This document shows, one piece after another, positions 44,355-54,047 of a DNA stretch of 64,000 nucleotides; position 1 is the stretch's first letter; each line of letters opens with the position of its first letter. The translations under genes and the position numbers were made by a program. The stretch is from Promethearchaeota archaeon (GTDB lineage Archaea > Asgardarchaeota > Lokiarchaeia > Sigyniarchaeales > SOKP01), in contig JAHPZI010000008.1 of the NCBI GenBank assembly GCA_019058295.1, positions 1 to 64,000 on the forward strand, written 5' to 3'. Below the pieces are notes generated by a model. It saw only the letters and a list, made by a program, of their open reading frames with translations, had not been told where the DNA came from and searched no databases.

Positions 44355-44720
44355 TTATTTTTTCTCATGATTAAGTAAACTTACGATTTGCGACCTCAAA
44401 TTTGCAATCTGCATGAGGAGTCTAAATTTTCTAGAATGTACTATATTTTCAGATTCTAATTGGTTTTTTAAAAATTCTAATTTATTTAATAAGAAATTCT
44501 TTAAATCTTCTGTAGACTCGGGAGTTTCGGAACTCACTTTAGGAATTTGTACTATTTTTGCAACTTTTTTATGTCGAAGGAGAGATATTGCTTTTGCTAA
44601 TTGCAATTGCATTCCATGATAACTTCCTGGATCGGATTCGTTGAGCGAGTCGAAAGTTTCCCTCAATCCTTCAATGAAACTCTCTATATCATCAACACTA
44701 AAATGATCTTCCTTACTCAT
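44355..44720 (-). CDS. Hypothetical helical protein
   Basis: 121 residues, almost all helix, with a charged N-terminus (MSKEDHFSVDDIESFIEGLRE) and a C-terminal amphipathic helix pair (LLNKLEFLKNQLESENIVHSRKF). No family recognised. May belong with the downstream TatD gene on the same strand (124 bp). Confidence 0.5.
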   Translation of the reverse strand: MSKEDHFSVDDIESFIEGLRETFDSLNESDPGSYHGMQLQLAKAISLLRHKKVAKIVQIPKVSSETPESTEDLKNFLLNKLEFLKNQLESENIVHSRKFRLLMQIANLRSQIVSLLNHEKK

Positions 44721-44897
44721 CTTTTAAAAAAATTAATTACCCAACCTTATTAGATATTTTAATATATTAATAGTTAAAAGATAATATATTCTTTTCTCAA
44801 AAATAAAACATAAAAAAAGAGAGTTTCTATTAGTTGTTGCTAAATTTTCTTATGAAAATGAAAAATTAAATTTTAATGGAATATTTAATATTAAAAA

Positions 44898-45632
44898 TTA
44901 GAGAATTTCTTCCAAAAGCACTTCTGAGAGAGCTTTTAGTACTTTTCTCTTTAAATCTACATCATACAATCTAATCTTATCAGAAAATTCGATTTGTATA
45001 GATTGGCTCCCTGATATTTTAGAAGCGCCATATTCTTTAATAATATAGCCTCCAGTTAAAACATACTCTTTCCTTCTCATATGACCTGGTGCTATTGAAA
45101 TGCCCAAATTCAAAAATTTTTTTATAATTTTTCCCCTAATATTTTTATCTCTATCTTTAATAGGTACTGGTTTTGAAAAGATTGACGCTAAGTTATCTGT
45201 GCCTAGTATAAGCTCAACATCTCGATATCCTGGCGGTCGCTTATGTTTTTCAAAACCATGAATATCAATTAACAGGGAATAATTGAAAGTCTTTAAATTG
45301 TCAGATATGAATTCTTTAATTTTTCTATGATAGAATTGATAAATATTGCTAGCTAAAGCTGAATTCGAGTTATACGCTTCAGTTTCGCTTCTATTTAAAT
45401 CTATTTTACTACGCCTTACTTTTGAAATAATATATGAGGGTAATCTTTCGGACTTATATTTTATATGATTAATTAAATCATGAGAGAGCTCGTAGGTGGC
45501 TTTATCAATTCCCATTATACCTTCAGTTCTTTTAGGAATGCTTCTACATTCTAATGTACCACCATGAGGAACTGATATTATTAAAGGTAAGGTTCCTTTT
45601 TCAAATTCTATATATTCTTTTAAATTAACCAT
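44898..45632 (-). CDS. N-formylglutamate amidohydrolase-like protein
   Basis: 244 residues. Family motifs: PLIISVPHGG near the start, SKVRRSKIDLNR, LLIDIHGFEKHK, and a C-terminal IEFSDKIR. The metal-dependent hydrolases of this family release formate from N-formylglutamate or cleave similar amides. The product of this archaeal copy cannot be told. Monocistronic. Confidence 0.75.
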   Translation of the reverse strand: MVNLKEYIEFEKGTLPLIISVPHGGTLECRSIPKRTEGIMGIDKATYELSHDLINHIKYKSERLPSYIISKVRRSKIDLNRSETEAYNSNSALASNIYQFYHRKIKEFISDNLKTFNYSLLIDIHGFEKHKRPPGYRDVELILGTDNLASIFSKPVPIKDRDKNIRGKIIKKFLNLGISIAPGHMRRKEYVLTGGYIIKEYGASKISGSQSIQIEFSDKIRLYDVDLKRKVLKALSEVLLEEIL

Positions 45633-45663
45633 TTTAAAATAAAAAAAGGAAAATATAAAAAAA

Positions 45664-46113
45664 CTATGTAATAGTTAAATATCGAAGTATAATGAAGACT
45701 ACTATCCATAAGCAAAAACTTATGGTCCCAAATGTGTAATATGGCCAAATTTTTTTGTCTTTCTCAAAGGTCATATAAGCAAAAACCCAAGCACCCAGCG
45801 CTCCAAGACCTCCTAAAAGAATATCGGTTGTCATATTTTGCAAGCTATCAGATCGTCCTTCAAATTTTAGACCAATCCAAATAAGCACATAATTTTCAAT
45901 TAGTTCCCAAACAACGAAGGTTATCATAGAAAGAATAAAAACAAGCAGTAATGAGAATATTGGTATATGACCTTTAGCCTTTGGTATTGTGTAGAATAAT
46001 GAAATTAATAAAAAAGCACCTATTCCGAAGCAAATATGGCCAATAGAGTAAAAATCGAACCAACTGATACCAACCTCCCCTGGATTTGTGGCAATTATTT
46101 CATTTAATAGCAT
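45664..46113 (-). CDS. Four-helix membrane protein of unknown function
   Basis: 149 residues with four hydrophobic segments. Central conserved-looking patch FVVWELIENYVLIWIG...DSLQNMTTDILLGGLGA (Glu/Asn and Asp/Asn in membrane). It resembles VanZ- or DUF2585-like small membrane proteins by this pattern. No catalytic motif beyond that. 31 bp upstream of the amidohydrolase-like gene on the same strand. Confidence 0.6.
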   Translation of the reverse strand: MLLNEIIATNPGEVGISWFDFYSIGHICFGIGAFLLISLFYTIPKAKGHIPIFSLLLVFILSMITFVVWELIENYVLIWIGLKFEGRSDSLQNMTTDILLGGLGALGAWVFAYMTFEKDKKIWPYYTFGTISFCLWIVVFIILRYLTIT

Positions 46114-46252
46114 AAAATTTTTTCACTTTTTTTTTTTTTAATTAATAATGCTTATTTAATAAATTTAAATTTAAATCTTTTATAATCCAATTTTTAATAA
46201 TAAAATCATTTAATATTTTTTAAAATAATGAAAATAATAATCGAGATATAAT

Positions 46253-47536
46253 TTGCAGAAAAATATTGCTTTTGTCATATATTACAATAAAAATAATAAA
46301 TATAGTTACAACGCCTTAATAGGGGCTTTAGAGACAGAGGATTTCATTGACGATGTTGATATTTATTTTATGAAAAATAAAGATAATCTTATTAATAGTT
46401 TAAAAAATTTAATCGGTAAATACCAAAAAGTTATCTTAGGCATCTCTTTTTTTACAACTCAACTTTGGGATATTAATGAATTAATTAAAACTTTAATAAA
46501 GAAATATGGTAAAAAATTAATTTATATAGCAGGTGGACCTCATCCTACTGGAGATCCTTTAGGAACGCTTAAAATAGGATTTGATATAATCTTTATTGGC
46601 GAAGGAGAAGAATCAATAATAGAGTTTTTTCAAAAAATTAGGAATAATGAAGAATACAAGGATATAAAGGGAATAGCCTATGTAAATGATGATAACGAGC
46701 TATTTTATACCGATAAAAGGGTTCCAATTAAATTAGATATATATCCACCATTTCCTGTCAAAAATAATAAGTTTGGACCTATAGAAATAACCCGAGGTTG
46801 TTCTTATGTATGCTATTTCTGTCAAACGCCATATATTGGAGGAACAACTCCACGGCATAGAAGTATTGAGTCAATTTGCAAATATATCCAAATAATGAAG
46901 GACAAAAATCTTACAGATATAAGATTTATAACACCAAACGCATTTTCTTATGGATCTAAAGATGGGAAGAGTTTAAACTTAGAAAAGCTTGAAGAATTAT
47001 TAATTAAAATAAAGAATATAATTGGTTCGAAGGGGAGAATTTTTTTAGGTTCATTCCCTTCAGAAGTAAGACCTGAACATGTGAATGTGAATACATTAGA
47101 ATTAATTAAACAATATGCATCCAATGATAATATCATAATTGGCGCTCAATCGGGAAGCCAAAAAATCTTGGATCTCTGCCATAGAGGACATGATATCGAG
47201 GATATATATACTGCAGTTGAACTAACTATAGACGTAGGGCTTAAAGCTAATGTTGATTTTATCTTCGGATTGCCAGGTGAAACCAAAGAGGATATAAACT
47301 ATACTATAGAGATGATGGAAAAATTAACAAAAATGGGTGCTAGAATTCATACTCATTCCTTTATACCTTTACCTCAAACTCCTTTTGCAAAAAAATCTGT
47401 TGACAAAATACATGAGTCCATACAAAAGTCAATTAAAAAACTAACCTCTAGGGGCTATGCCTTCGGTGAATGGAAAAAGCAAGAGGGGCTTGCAATTAAA
47501 ATTTCTAAGTATTTAAAAACAGGAAAATTAAATTAA
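46253..47536 (+). CDS. B12-binding-domain radical SAM protein
   Basis: 427 residues. N-terminal cobalamin-binding-like Rossmann domain (about 1-150; YIAGGPHPTGDP, FIGEGEESI), then radical SAM core with the cluster motif C183-SYV-C187-YF-C190, then GSFPSEVRPEHVN and FGLPGETKEDI. These are typical methylases or oxidoreductases on unusual substrates; the actual one is unknown. TTG start at 46253. A degraded 3' fragment of a relative lies at 48541-48636, beyond the MutY-like gene. Confidence 0.85.
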   Translation: MQKNIAFVIYYNKNNKYSYNALIGALETEDFIDDVDIYFMKNKDNLINSLKNLIGKYQKVILGISFFTTQLWDINELIKTLIKKYGKKLIYIAGGPHPTGDPLGTLKIGFDIIFIGEGEESIIEFFQKIRNNEEYKDIKGIAYVNDDNELFYTDKRVPIKLDIYPPFPVKNNKFGPIEITRGCSYVCYFCQTPYIGGTTPRHRSIESICKYIQIMKDKNLTDIRFITPNAFSYGSKDGKSLNLEKLEELLIKIKNIIGSKGRIFLGSFPSEVRPEHVNVNTLELIKQYASNDNIIIGAQSGSQKILDLCHRGHDIEDIYTAVELTIDVGLKANVDFIFGLPGETKEDINYTIEMMEKLTKMGARIHTHSFIPLPQTPFAKKSVDKIHESIQKSIKKLTSRGYAFGEWKKQEGLAIKISKYLKTGKLN

Positions 47537-47549
47537 TTATTACTGAGGT

Positions 47550-48365
47550 TTATTTTGAAATCTTTATTACCCTTTTATTATTTTCAATAAATCCTTCTTT
47601 TTCTAATTGATTTAATATTGAAGTTATTCTTTTATTCTCTACCTTTAGTTGAGTCTGCAATTCTGTTATTAAAATTTTTTTTTTATTAAGTAAAATTTTC
47701 AAAATTTTACCTCTTATTTCACGATTAGAACCCTTAAATTTTGCTTGTTTTCGATAGTGGGCACTTCTCTTATTTAATTCTGGGTGAGTTTTTTTAAGCA
47801 TCACTCCATAATCCATTAAAGCATAATACCATTTACGGGGGGCTTCATTATCAGCAGTTGCCTCTACAAATGCTATGATTTCTTTATCATTCACATTTTT
47901 TTTATTGGAAAAGAAGAAGTAAATAAAGACGCGTCTAATATTGGTTTCAATGAAGTAAGTTGGTTTGTTAAAAGCAAACGCTACTATAGAAGATGCTGTA
48001 TTATGCCCTATCTGGGGAAGTTTCTTAAGCGTTTCAACAGAATCCGGTAATTTCCCATCATACTCATTAACTACTTTTTCTGCAATAGTTTTTAAAGCAA
48101 TAGCTCTTCGGTTATAGCCTAAACCTTGCCATGCTTTAAGGAGTTCTTGTTTTGGTGCCTTAGAAAGTGCTTCAAAATCGGGAAATGATTTTATGAAATT
48201 TAGGAATTTTTCCGAAACAGTGCTAGTTTGAGTTTGCTGGAGCATAATCTCTGAAATAAGTACATAATAGGGGTTAATTTTATCTCTAAACGGGAATTTA
48301 CGACCGTATTGTTTAAAATAGGAATATATAATATCTTGAAATACTTGAATGACTTCAGAGGTCAA
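47550..48365 (-). CDS. MutY/Nth-like adenine glycosylase lacking the iron-sulfur cluster
   Basis: 271 residues. Helix-hairpin-helix glycosylase with the MutY start ISEIMLQQTQT (catalytic Glu), HhH LPQIGHNTASSIVAF and FIETNIRRV. The four Cys of the [4Fe-4S] loop that MutY and Nth normally have after DYGVMLKK are all absent. C-terminal about 60 residues form a winged helix (ITELQTQLKVENKRITSIL) in place of the NUDIX-like domain. Excises mispaired adenine or oxidised bases. Tail-to-tail with the B12 radical SAM gene (13 bp). Confidence 0.82.
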   Translation of the reverse strand: MTSEVIQVFQDIIYSYFKQYGRKFPFRDKINPYYVLISEIMLQQTQTSTVSEKFLNFIKSFPDFEALSKAPKQELLKAWQGLGYNRRAIALKTIAEKVVNEYDGKLPDSVETLKKLPQIGHNTASSIVAFAFNKPTYFIETNIRRVFIYFFFSNKKNVNDKEIIAFVEATADNEAPRKWYYALMDYGVMLKKTHPELNKRSAHYRKQAKFKGSNREIRGKILKILLNKKKILITELQTQLKVENKRITSILNQLEKEGFIENNKRVIKISK

Positions 48366-48692
48366 TCCATTTTCCTTATAGAATTTGTGAAATTCGGTTA
48401 TGAGTATCTCTAACCACCTTATTCTTCAATAAAAAAAAAAATTAAAACTTAATAAAGAATCTAAGGATTATATTACATAACATATTTATCTACTTTGATT
48501 ATTTTACGAATGATTTATATCAAAACTCTTGAGCAATAATTACAGGATCATAGTGATATTGAAAGGATTTATGTTTGTAGACTGGAAAAAACAAGAAGAA
48601 ATTACTATAAAAATTTCTAAATATTATAGAAGATAATTATATTTAATAGATTAAAAAAGATTTTAAATTAAAAAACATGTGGGCTTCTAAGT
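48366..48692. other. 327-bp intergenic region holding a radical SAM remnant
   Basis: The left half is AT-rich with no frame. The centre and right contain the remnant (48541-48636). No RNA gene seen. Confidence 0.55.
48541..48636 (+). pseudogene. 3' remnant of a B12 radical SAM gene
   Basis: Translates as ...ILKGFMFVDWKKQEEITIKISKYYRR then stop. Compare the end of the intact gene (RGYAFGEWKKQEGLAIKISKYLK). Only the last about 30 codons remain. The MutY-like gene lies between the two. Confidence 0.65.
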
Positions 48693-50108
48693 ATGTTAAA
48701 CGCTTTTTTTATTTTTCAGGGCGAAACAGGAACTCTTCTATATGATAAAGTTTTTTTCCAAGAAATGGATGAAAGCATGTCAGATATGTTCAGCGGCTTT
48801 CTAATCGCACTTAAAACTTTCATTTCAAAAATGTTTTTTGATGGTTCGAAGGTCTTAAAATCTATTAATCTGGGTGATTATCACGTTGTAATTACTCATA
48901 TTAATGAAATAAATTCAGAATTAGTCATGGTTGTGGATAAGGAAGAGGATAAATCAGCAACAAAAATAATTCCGAAAATAGTAGAAATCATTTTAAATAA
49001 TAAAGAGTTATTTAATGAATCGGAAGGTAACTCTGAGCAATTTAAAATATTCGATGAACAAGTAAACAATTTAATTATTACGAGTAAAAATATAGTTGAT
49101 GAAACGTTACTTGATCAAAAAAGTGATGTTTTTAAATCCATATGGGGTCAGAGAGGTAGAATTTCTGCAAATTTACGAGAAGAATTATTAATAGAAAAAG
49201 AAGATTTATATAATAAGCTAGCAAGTACTCAAAATTATATTGAAAAATCAGTAATCTTTGATGAAATAATAGAGGTTTTAAATAAACTCGATGCTACTGA
49301 AGAGTTAATTAGAGTGCAAGCACAAGCAAAAGCTGTTAAAGATGAAATAAAAGATAGACGGATAAGGTTAAAATATTTTTTGAAAGAAACTAAAGACGCT
49401 TTGAAATACAAGAACTATAAGGTAGCTTATTCAAATTTTTACTCTTTTAGTGCAAAACTTAGAAATTTAGCACAATCTCACGTTCAAAAAAAATATGCTG
49501 ACCTAGCAAATAGTATCATGAATAAAGATAACATTTCTCATAGTGAGTTTTCTAAAATTATTTCCGAAATTTTAAACATACCAGATAAAATAGTTGACGA
49601 AACGCTACTTGATCAAAAAAATGATGTTTTAAAATCCTTAGGGGCTCAGAAAGGTAAAATCTCTGTAAAATTACAAAAAGAATTAAATATAAAAAAAGAA
49701 GATTTATATAAAAAGATAGGAAGTACGCATAATTATATTGAAAAATTAGTAATCTTTGATCAAATAATAGAGGTTTTAAATAAACTTGATGCTACTGAAG
49801 AGTTAAGTCAAATTCAAGCATATGCAAAAGCTCTCAAAGATGAAATAGAAGATAGACGAATAAAGTTACAATATTTTTTGAAAGAAACCAAAGAAGCTTT
49901 GAAAAAGAAGAACTATAAGATAGCTTATTCAAATCTTTTCTCTTTTAGTTCAAAACTTAGAAATTTGGCAAAATCTCCCGTTCAAAAAAAATATACTGAC
50001 CTGGCAAATAGTATCATGAATAAAGATAACATTTCTCGTGTTGAGTTTTCTCAAATTATTTACGAAATTTTATTAATGCCTGATAATATAGACGAGTATT
50101 TAAATTAA
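48693..50108 (+). CDS. Longin-like protein with two tandem 166-residue repeats
   Basis: 471 residues. Residues 1-about 115 resemble the longin-like module seen in other Asgard proteins (FIFQGETGTLLYDKVF, FSGFLIALKTFI). Then two direct repeats: unit 1 from I134 and unit 2 from I300, both starting IVDETLLDQK, with period 166 residues (498 bp) and strong DNA similarity, so the duplication is fairly recent. Each unit is helical, with ASTQNYIEK/FDEIIEVLNKLDATEEL. Function unknown; a scaffold or regulator of GTPases is possible. Confidence 0.72.
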   Translation: MLNAFFIFQGETGTLLYDKVFFQEMDESMSDMFSGFLIALKTFISKMFFDGSKVLKSINLGDYHVVITHINEINSELVMVVDKEEDKSATKIIPKIVEIILNNKELFNESEGNSEQFKIFDEQVNNLIITSKNIVDETLLDQKSDVFKSIWGQRGRISANLREELLIEKEDLYNKLASTQNYIEKSVIFDEIIEVLNKLDATEELIRVQAQAKAVKDEIKDRRIRLKYFLKETKDALKYKNYKVAYSNFYSFSAKLRNLAQSHVQKKYADLANSIMNKDNISHSEFSKIISEILNIPDKIVDETLLDQKNDVLKSLGAQKGKISVKLQKELNIKKEDLYKKIGSTHNYIEKLVIFDQIIEVLNKLDATEELSQIQAYAKALKDEIEDRRIKLQYFLKETKEALKKKNYKIAYSNLFSFSSKLRNLAKSPVQKKYTDLANSIMNKDNISRVEFSQIIYEILLMPDNIDEYLN

Positions 50109-50128
50109 TTAACTTAGTAAAATTCCGC

Positions 50129-50761
50129 TTAATTATTAATTGAAGATAAAATTAAATTTACAATCCGATTAATATACTTTCCTTTTTGAATTTTGGTAAC
50201 TCTTGAGACCTTTTTATAATTAAAGCTAGAAGCAAGCGCATCTAAATAAGAAAGATTGTATAAAAGTGAAATATTATCATTATTTCGCATAAATAGATTG
50301 TTTAATACTTTTTGGATATTATTATCACTAACAGCTTTTGACTTAGCTTTCGCACGTTTTTTAACCTCATCTATTGCATTATTAAAATGAAGGTCCCTAA
50401 TTTTTGATATAATACCGCTTAAAACAATAGTATATAAAATTACGAGCTCTTCATCAGCGGCATTCTCTTTTAAAACCTCAAGCTTATTTTTTAATTCGTC
50501 GTAAATCTCTTTAATTTGATCATCATCAAGCCCCTTAATTCTTTTAAAATGACGTAGAAAATTCAAATAATTGCCTTCTAAAAAAGAATTTAAATTTTCA
50601 TTAAATAAATCTTTAAATTTTTTAATTATTTGACCGCTTTGTTTTATCTTAACACTAACTTTTGGAGTTCTACCAATAATGGTATCGGATCCTTCTTCAT
50701 AAAACTGTTGGTTAACGAGATTATCCGTTGCATTGTATAGCCTTTCAATTTCCGGATCCAC
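50129..50761 (-). CDS. Hypothetical helical protein
   Basis: 210 residues, charged, all helical except a short start. No membrane segment or known motif. Sits tail-to-tail with the repeat protein and may have related helical hairpins, but the resemblance is weak. Function unknown. Confidence 0.55.
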   Translation of the reverse strand: MDPEIERLYNATDNLVNQQFYEEGSDTIIGRTPKVSVKIKQSGQIIKKFKDLFNENLNSFLEGNYLNFLRHFKRIKGLDDDQIKEIYDELKNKLEVLKENAADEELVILYTIVLSGIISKIRDLHFNNAIDEVKKRAKAKSKAVSDNNIQKVLNNLFMRNNDNISLLYNLSYLDALASSFNYKKVSRVTKIQKGKYINRIVNLILSSINN

Positions 50762-50970
50762 CCTTCAAACACCATCAATTAAAAAAAGAGTATTAATTTT
50801 TAAATAATATATAAATATTCAATGATATTAATTTTCAGCATATTAAAGTAATTTAGTAATATCTAAATCTATATATTCGTTAATTTTTTATTTTTATAAA
50901 CCGTTAAATTTAATTTTAAATGTAATTTTAATATCTAATGGGAGTTTTTTATTATTTCTAAAAGAAATTA

Positions 50971-50982
50971 AGGTGAATAATT
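50971..50982 (+). promoter_or_regulatory. Ribosome-binding site before an ATA start
   Basis: AAGGTGA at 50970-50976 is followed by ATAATT and then ATA 50983. No ATG, GTG or in-frame TTG lies at normal spacing; TTG 50995 is 18 bases away. Confidence 0.5.
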
Positions 50983-52716
50983 ATAGGATTAAGATTGAGT
51001 TCTTTTTTCTGCGTAGTAGCGTTATTTGGACTAATTTATGCCATAATTTTTGCTATTGGAATCTGGTATAATTGGAGCCTCTGGTTAATGATTGGATTAA
51101 CAATTGGTATTATTTTATTACAATATTTAGTAGGACCCTATATAATTAACTGGATTTATAATATTAACTGGATTCCATATGAACAGTTTCAGAAAGATTA
51201 TCCCAATTTGGCTGAAGTTGTTGAAAAAGTTATAGAAATCAGAGGAATTAAAACTCCATTAATGGGGATTATTCCAGATAAAAATCCTAATGCATTTACA
51301 TTTGGTTGGACAAAAAATAGCGCAAGAATAGTAATCACCCAGGGCATCCTTGAATATTTAAATAAAAATGAACAAAAAGCAGTAGTAGCTCATGAATTAG
51401 GCCACGTTGTACATAATGATTTTATTTTAATGACTTTAGTTTTCGCAATTCCTTTACTGTTGTTAACAATTGCTAGATGGTGTTATTATGCAAGTCGGGG
51501 CTTTTTTCATAGTGGTGATGATGAAGGTGTAGGTGTAGCCATAGGAGCAGCTTTAACTGTTGTTGCTGCATTATCATATCTATCTTACTTCATAAGTTAT
51601 TTAATATCATTAGTAATAAGTAGAATAAGAGAATACTATGCTGATGAACACGCTGGAGAAATAACAGGAAATCCTAATTTATTATCAACAGCACTCGTAA
51701 CAATTGCTTATGGATTACTAATGGAGAAAAATGTTCAGGAAAATCGAACTTCGAGAATTAGAGCTTTGAGAGGATTTGGAATCTTTAATCCGCAAGCCGC
51801 CACTGCTCTCGCTGTTTCAAGCGCAAGAAAAGATGGAAAATATTCAAAAGATGCAATTCAAGCCGCCGCAGCATGGGACTTATTCAATCCATGGGCAAAA
51901 TATTATCAGATATTTAGCACACACCCATTACCAGCAAAAAGGATAATGCGTTTAAATAAGCAGTGTGATATATATGGGATAACACCTGAAATTAATTTTT
52001 CATATGCCAAGAAAATTAAAGAGGAACAAGCAGGAAAATCAATGATCCCTGAATTTCTCACGGATGTAACAATGATGTATCTACCAATTCTCATTTTTAT
52101 AGCATTAATAGCTTTGACATTAGTATGGATATTCAATATAGCTGGATTATATGATTTAAGCTCTGGAGGTGTGTTGGATAGTATGATCTCAAATCTTCTC
52201 CTGCTTTGGGCAATAGGATTTTTTTTAATAGGGTTTAGTGTCCTTATTAAAGTTGCTTTTAAATATAAAAGTGGATTTGAACCAAAAGAAGTTATTGATT
52301 TGGTTACTTATGTGAAAGCTTCACCAATTAGAACAATTCCAGCAATTTTAGAGGGTACAATTGTCGGACGAGGAGTCCCAGGATATTATTTTGGAGAAGA
52401 CATGCTATTACAAGACGAAACTGGTTTAATATTTCTCGACTATGAATCACTAATTCCCCTCTTTGGTAATTTAATCTTTGCAATGAGAACAATTAAGAAA
52501 TATATCGGCCAAAGAGTGAGAGTAATCGGTTGGTATAGAAGAGGACCCTCACCATATTTTGAGATTAAAATGATCGAATCAGCATCCGGACAGAGAAATA
52601 AAAATTATAGAAAACAGGCATCATATATATGGGCGATTATTGCCTTTGTAATTGGATTTATTATCTTTTTAATCTGGATTCAGGTTTCTGGTTTAAACTA
52701 TTATGGATTATTTTAA
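50983..52716 (+). CDS. htpX: HtpX-like membrane zinc metalloprotease (M48) with C-terminal domain
   Basis: Membrane protease for damaged membrane proteins. Two N-terminal helices, zinc motif HELGH with a preceding His at about H137, further ligand Glu in REYYADEHAG, two more helices near residue 365 and 400, then a soluble C-terminal domain (about 430-540; EGTIVGRGVPGYYFGEDMLLQ) with an OB-like pattern and a final helix. A TTG at 50995 is in frame, but AGGTGA (50971-50976) is 18 bases before it and only 6 before ATA 50983. Starting at ATA adds IGLRLSS, which fits homologues that begin with an LRL-type segment. About 577 residues. Confidence 0.85.
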   Translation: MGLRLSSFFCVVALFGLIYAIIFAIGIWYNWSLWLMIGLTIGIILLQYLVGPYIINWIYNINWIPYEQFQKDYPNLAEVVEKVIEIRGIKTPLMGIIPDKNPNAFTFGWTKNSARIVITQGILEYLNKNEQKAVVAHELGHVVHNDFILMTLVFAIPLLLLTIARWCYYASRGFFHSGDDEGVGVAIGAALTVVAALSYLSYFISYLISLVISRIREYYADEHAGEITGNPNLLSTALVTIAYGLLMEKNVQENRTSRIRALRGFGIFNPQAATALAVSSARKDGKYSKDAIQAAAAWDLFNPWAKYYQIFSTHPLPAKRIMRLNKQCDIYGITPEINFSYAKKIKEEQAGKSMIPEFLTDVTMMYLPILIFIALIALTLVWIFNIAGLYDLSSGGVLDSMISNLLLLWAIGFFLIGFSVLIKVAFKYKSGFEPKEVIDLVTYVKASPIRTIPAILEGTIVGRGVPGYYFGEDMLLQDETGLIFLDYESLIPLFGNLIFAMRTIKKYIGQRVRVIGWYRRGPSPYFEIKMIESASGQRNKNYRKQASYIWAIIAFVIGFIIFLIWIQVSGLNYYGLF

Positions 52717-52754
52717 ATTCTGAATTAAGGGGTTTCATTATTTCTTGATATTAT

Positions 52755-53930
52755 TTATTCTGAAGGAGGTAAGGGAGGGACAATATGATCATTCCATTCC
52801 TCTTCGACGGGATAATCCCACCAGTTTTCAGGAATCTGTGAATACACTCCATATTTTTCGAGACCCTTTTTGAAGGCTCTTATGTTTTTTGCTGGCGCTC
52901 TGAGAACTCTTGGTTCTGCATAAAAATAGGCTCCAAAACCTCCATGTTTCGTGCCTAAATTTCTCACCATATGCCATACTTCCCGTTCAACCTCTTCGGG
53001 TGTTCCATTCACATAAATTGATTGAATATTTACACAGCCCCACATCATAATTTTTCCCCTAAATTTTTGTAAATCCTTATATCCACACATTCGAGGAGAA
53101 TCAAATTCGATAGCATCTAAGCCCCATTCGATTAAAGGAGGAATAAGAGCATCCATCTTACCACAACTATGAATGACAAAATCGCAACCATATTCGTGAA
53201 CTCTATCAAAGATACGTCTGTAAAATGGTTCATAAATTTTTTTAAATATTTTAGGACTCATTAGAGGTCTTGATTGTTCACCTAAATCCTCCGCAATCAT
53301 AAATCCATGTGGTTGTAAATCATACTCAATGCAAGTATCTATAAATTGAATATGATAGTCTGTAATAAACTCTAATAATTCTTTCAATTTTTCAGGATTT
53401 CTTCTATGATCTATCAAACAATTATTAAAACCTCTGATCTTGCAAGCTCTTTCAAAAAGTCCAAAGTCATAAATAACTAGTCTGTATTTTTTATCCTCTT
53501 CTTTAGTTGATTCTATCAACCGTCTGCAAAGAATAAATCTACTCTCATCTCTTGCCTCTAACTTATATTGAGCCTTATATTGTTCTAATTGATCCCAATC
53601 TGCTAATACAGGTCGCCCAGGATGTCCCATATTATCTTCTCTTCCAGACATATTCCATATAGAACCCCATTCATCCACTTCTTCATGGGGAACTGTACGC
53701 CAATTATCACCCTCAAATTCCGGTTTCTTTGCCCAGTCAGGTCTATCCCATTTATATCCTCGGATTACATGGGGAAATAATCCGTATTCATTCTCCACCC
53801 AACCCGGTCTCCACTTCGTCGAATGAATAACTGGTAAAGGTAAAATATCTCCCTTAACTAGATTAAACACGGGCACTTTATCAGGATTTTGGAAGTGCTG
53901 TGCTGCCTTGACTCGTTCAAATGAGTTCAT
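52755..53930 (-). CDS. Uroporphyrinogen-decarboxylase-family protein (methyltransferase-like)
   Basis: 391 residues, TIM barrel of the UroD/MtaA/CmuA superfamily. Recognised by FERVKAAQHFQNPDKVPVFN at the start, HSCGKMDALIPPLIEWGLDAIEFDS (the conserved His-Cys-Gly) and GKIMMWGCVNIQ. Members either decarboxylate uroporphyrinogen or move methyl groups to corrinoids/CoM. HSCGK carries the zinc-ligand pattern of the methyltransferase branch, so a methyl transfer role is more likely than haem synthesis. Confidence 0.8.
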   Translation of the reverse strand: MNSFERVKAAQHFQNPDKVPVFNLVKGDILPLPVIHSTKWRPGWVENEYGLFPHVIRGYKWDRPDWAKKPEFEGDNWRTVPHEEVDEWGSIWNMSGREDNMGHPGRPVLADWDQLEQYKAQYKLEARDESRFILCRRLIESTKEEDKKYRLVIYDFGLFERACKIRGFNNCLIDHRRNPEKLKELLEFITDYHIQFIDTCIEYDLQPHGFMIAEDLGEQSRPLMSPKIFKKIYEPFYRRIFDRVHEYGCDFVIHSCGKMDALIPPLIEWGLDAIEFDSPRMCGYKDLQKFRGKIMMWGCVNIQSIYVNGTPEEVEREVWHMVRNLGTKHGGFGAYFYAEPRVLRAPAKNIRAFKKGLEKYGVYSQIPENWWDYPVEEEWNDHIVPPLPPSE

Positions 53931-54047
53931 TATTATTACTTAATATTTGATTGAACTTAATCATTTATTTTTTTTAAAAAAAAAAAAAATCAAAAATAGA
54001 ATAAGAAAAGAAAAAAAGTGTTAATTTACTGGTTTAAAATTTATTAC

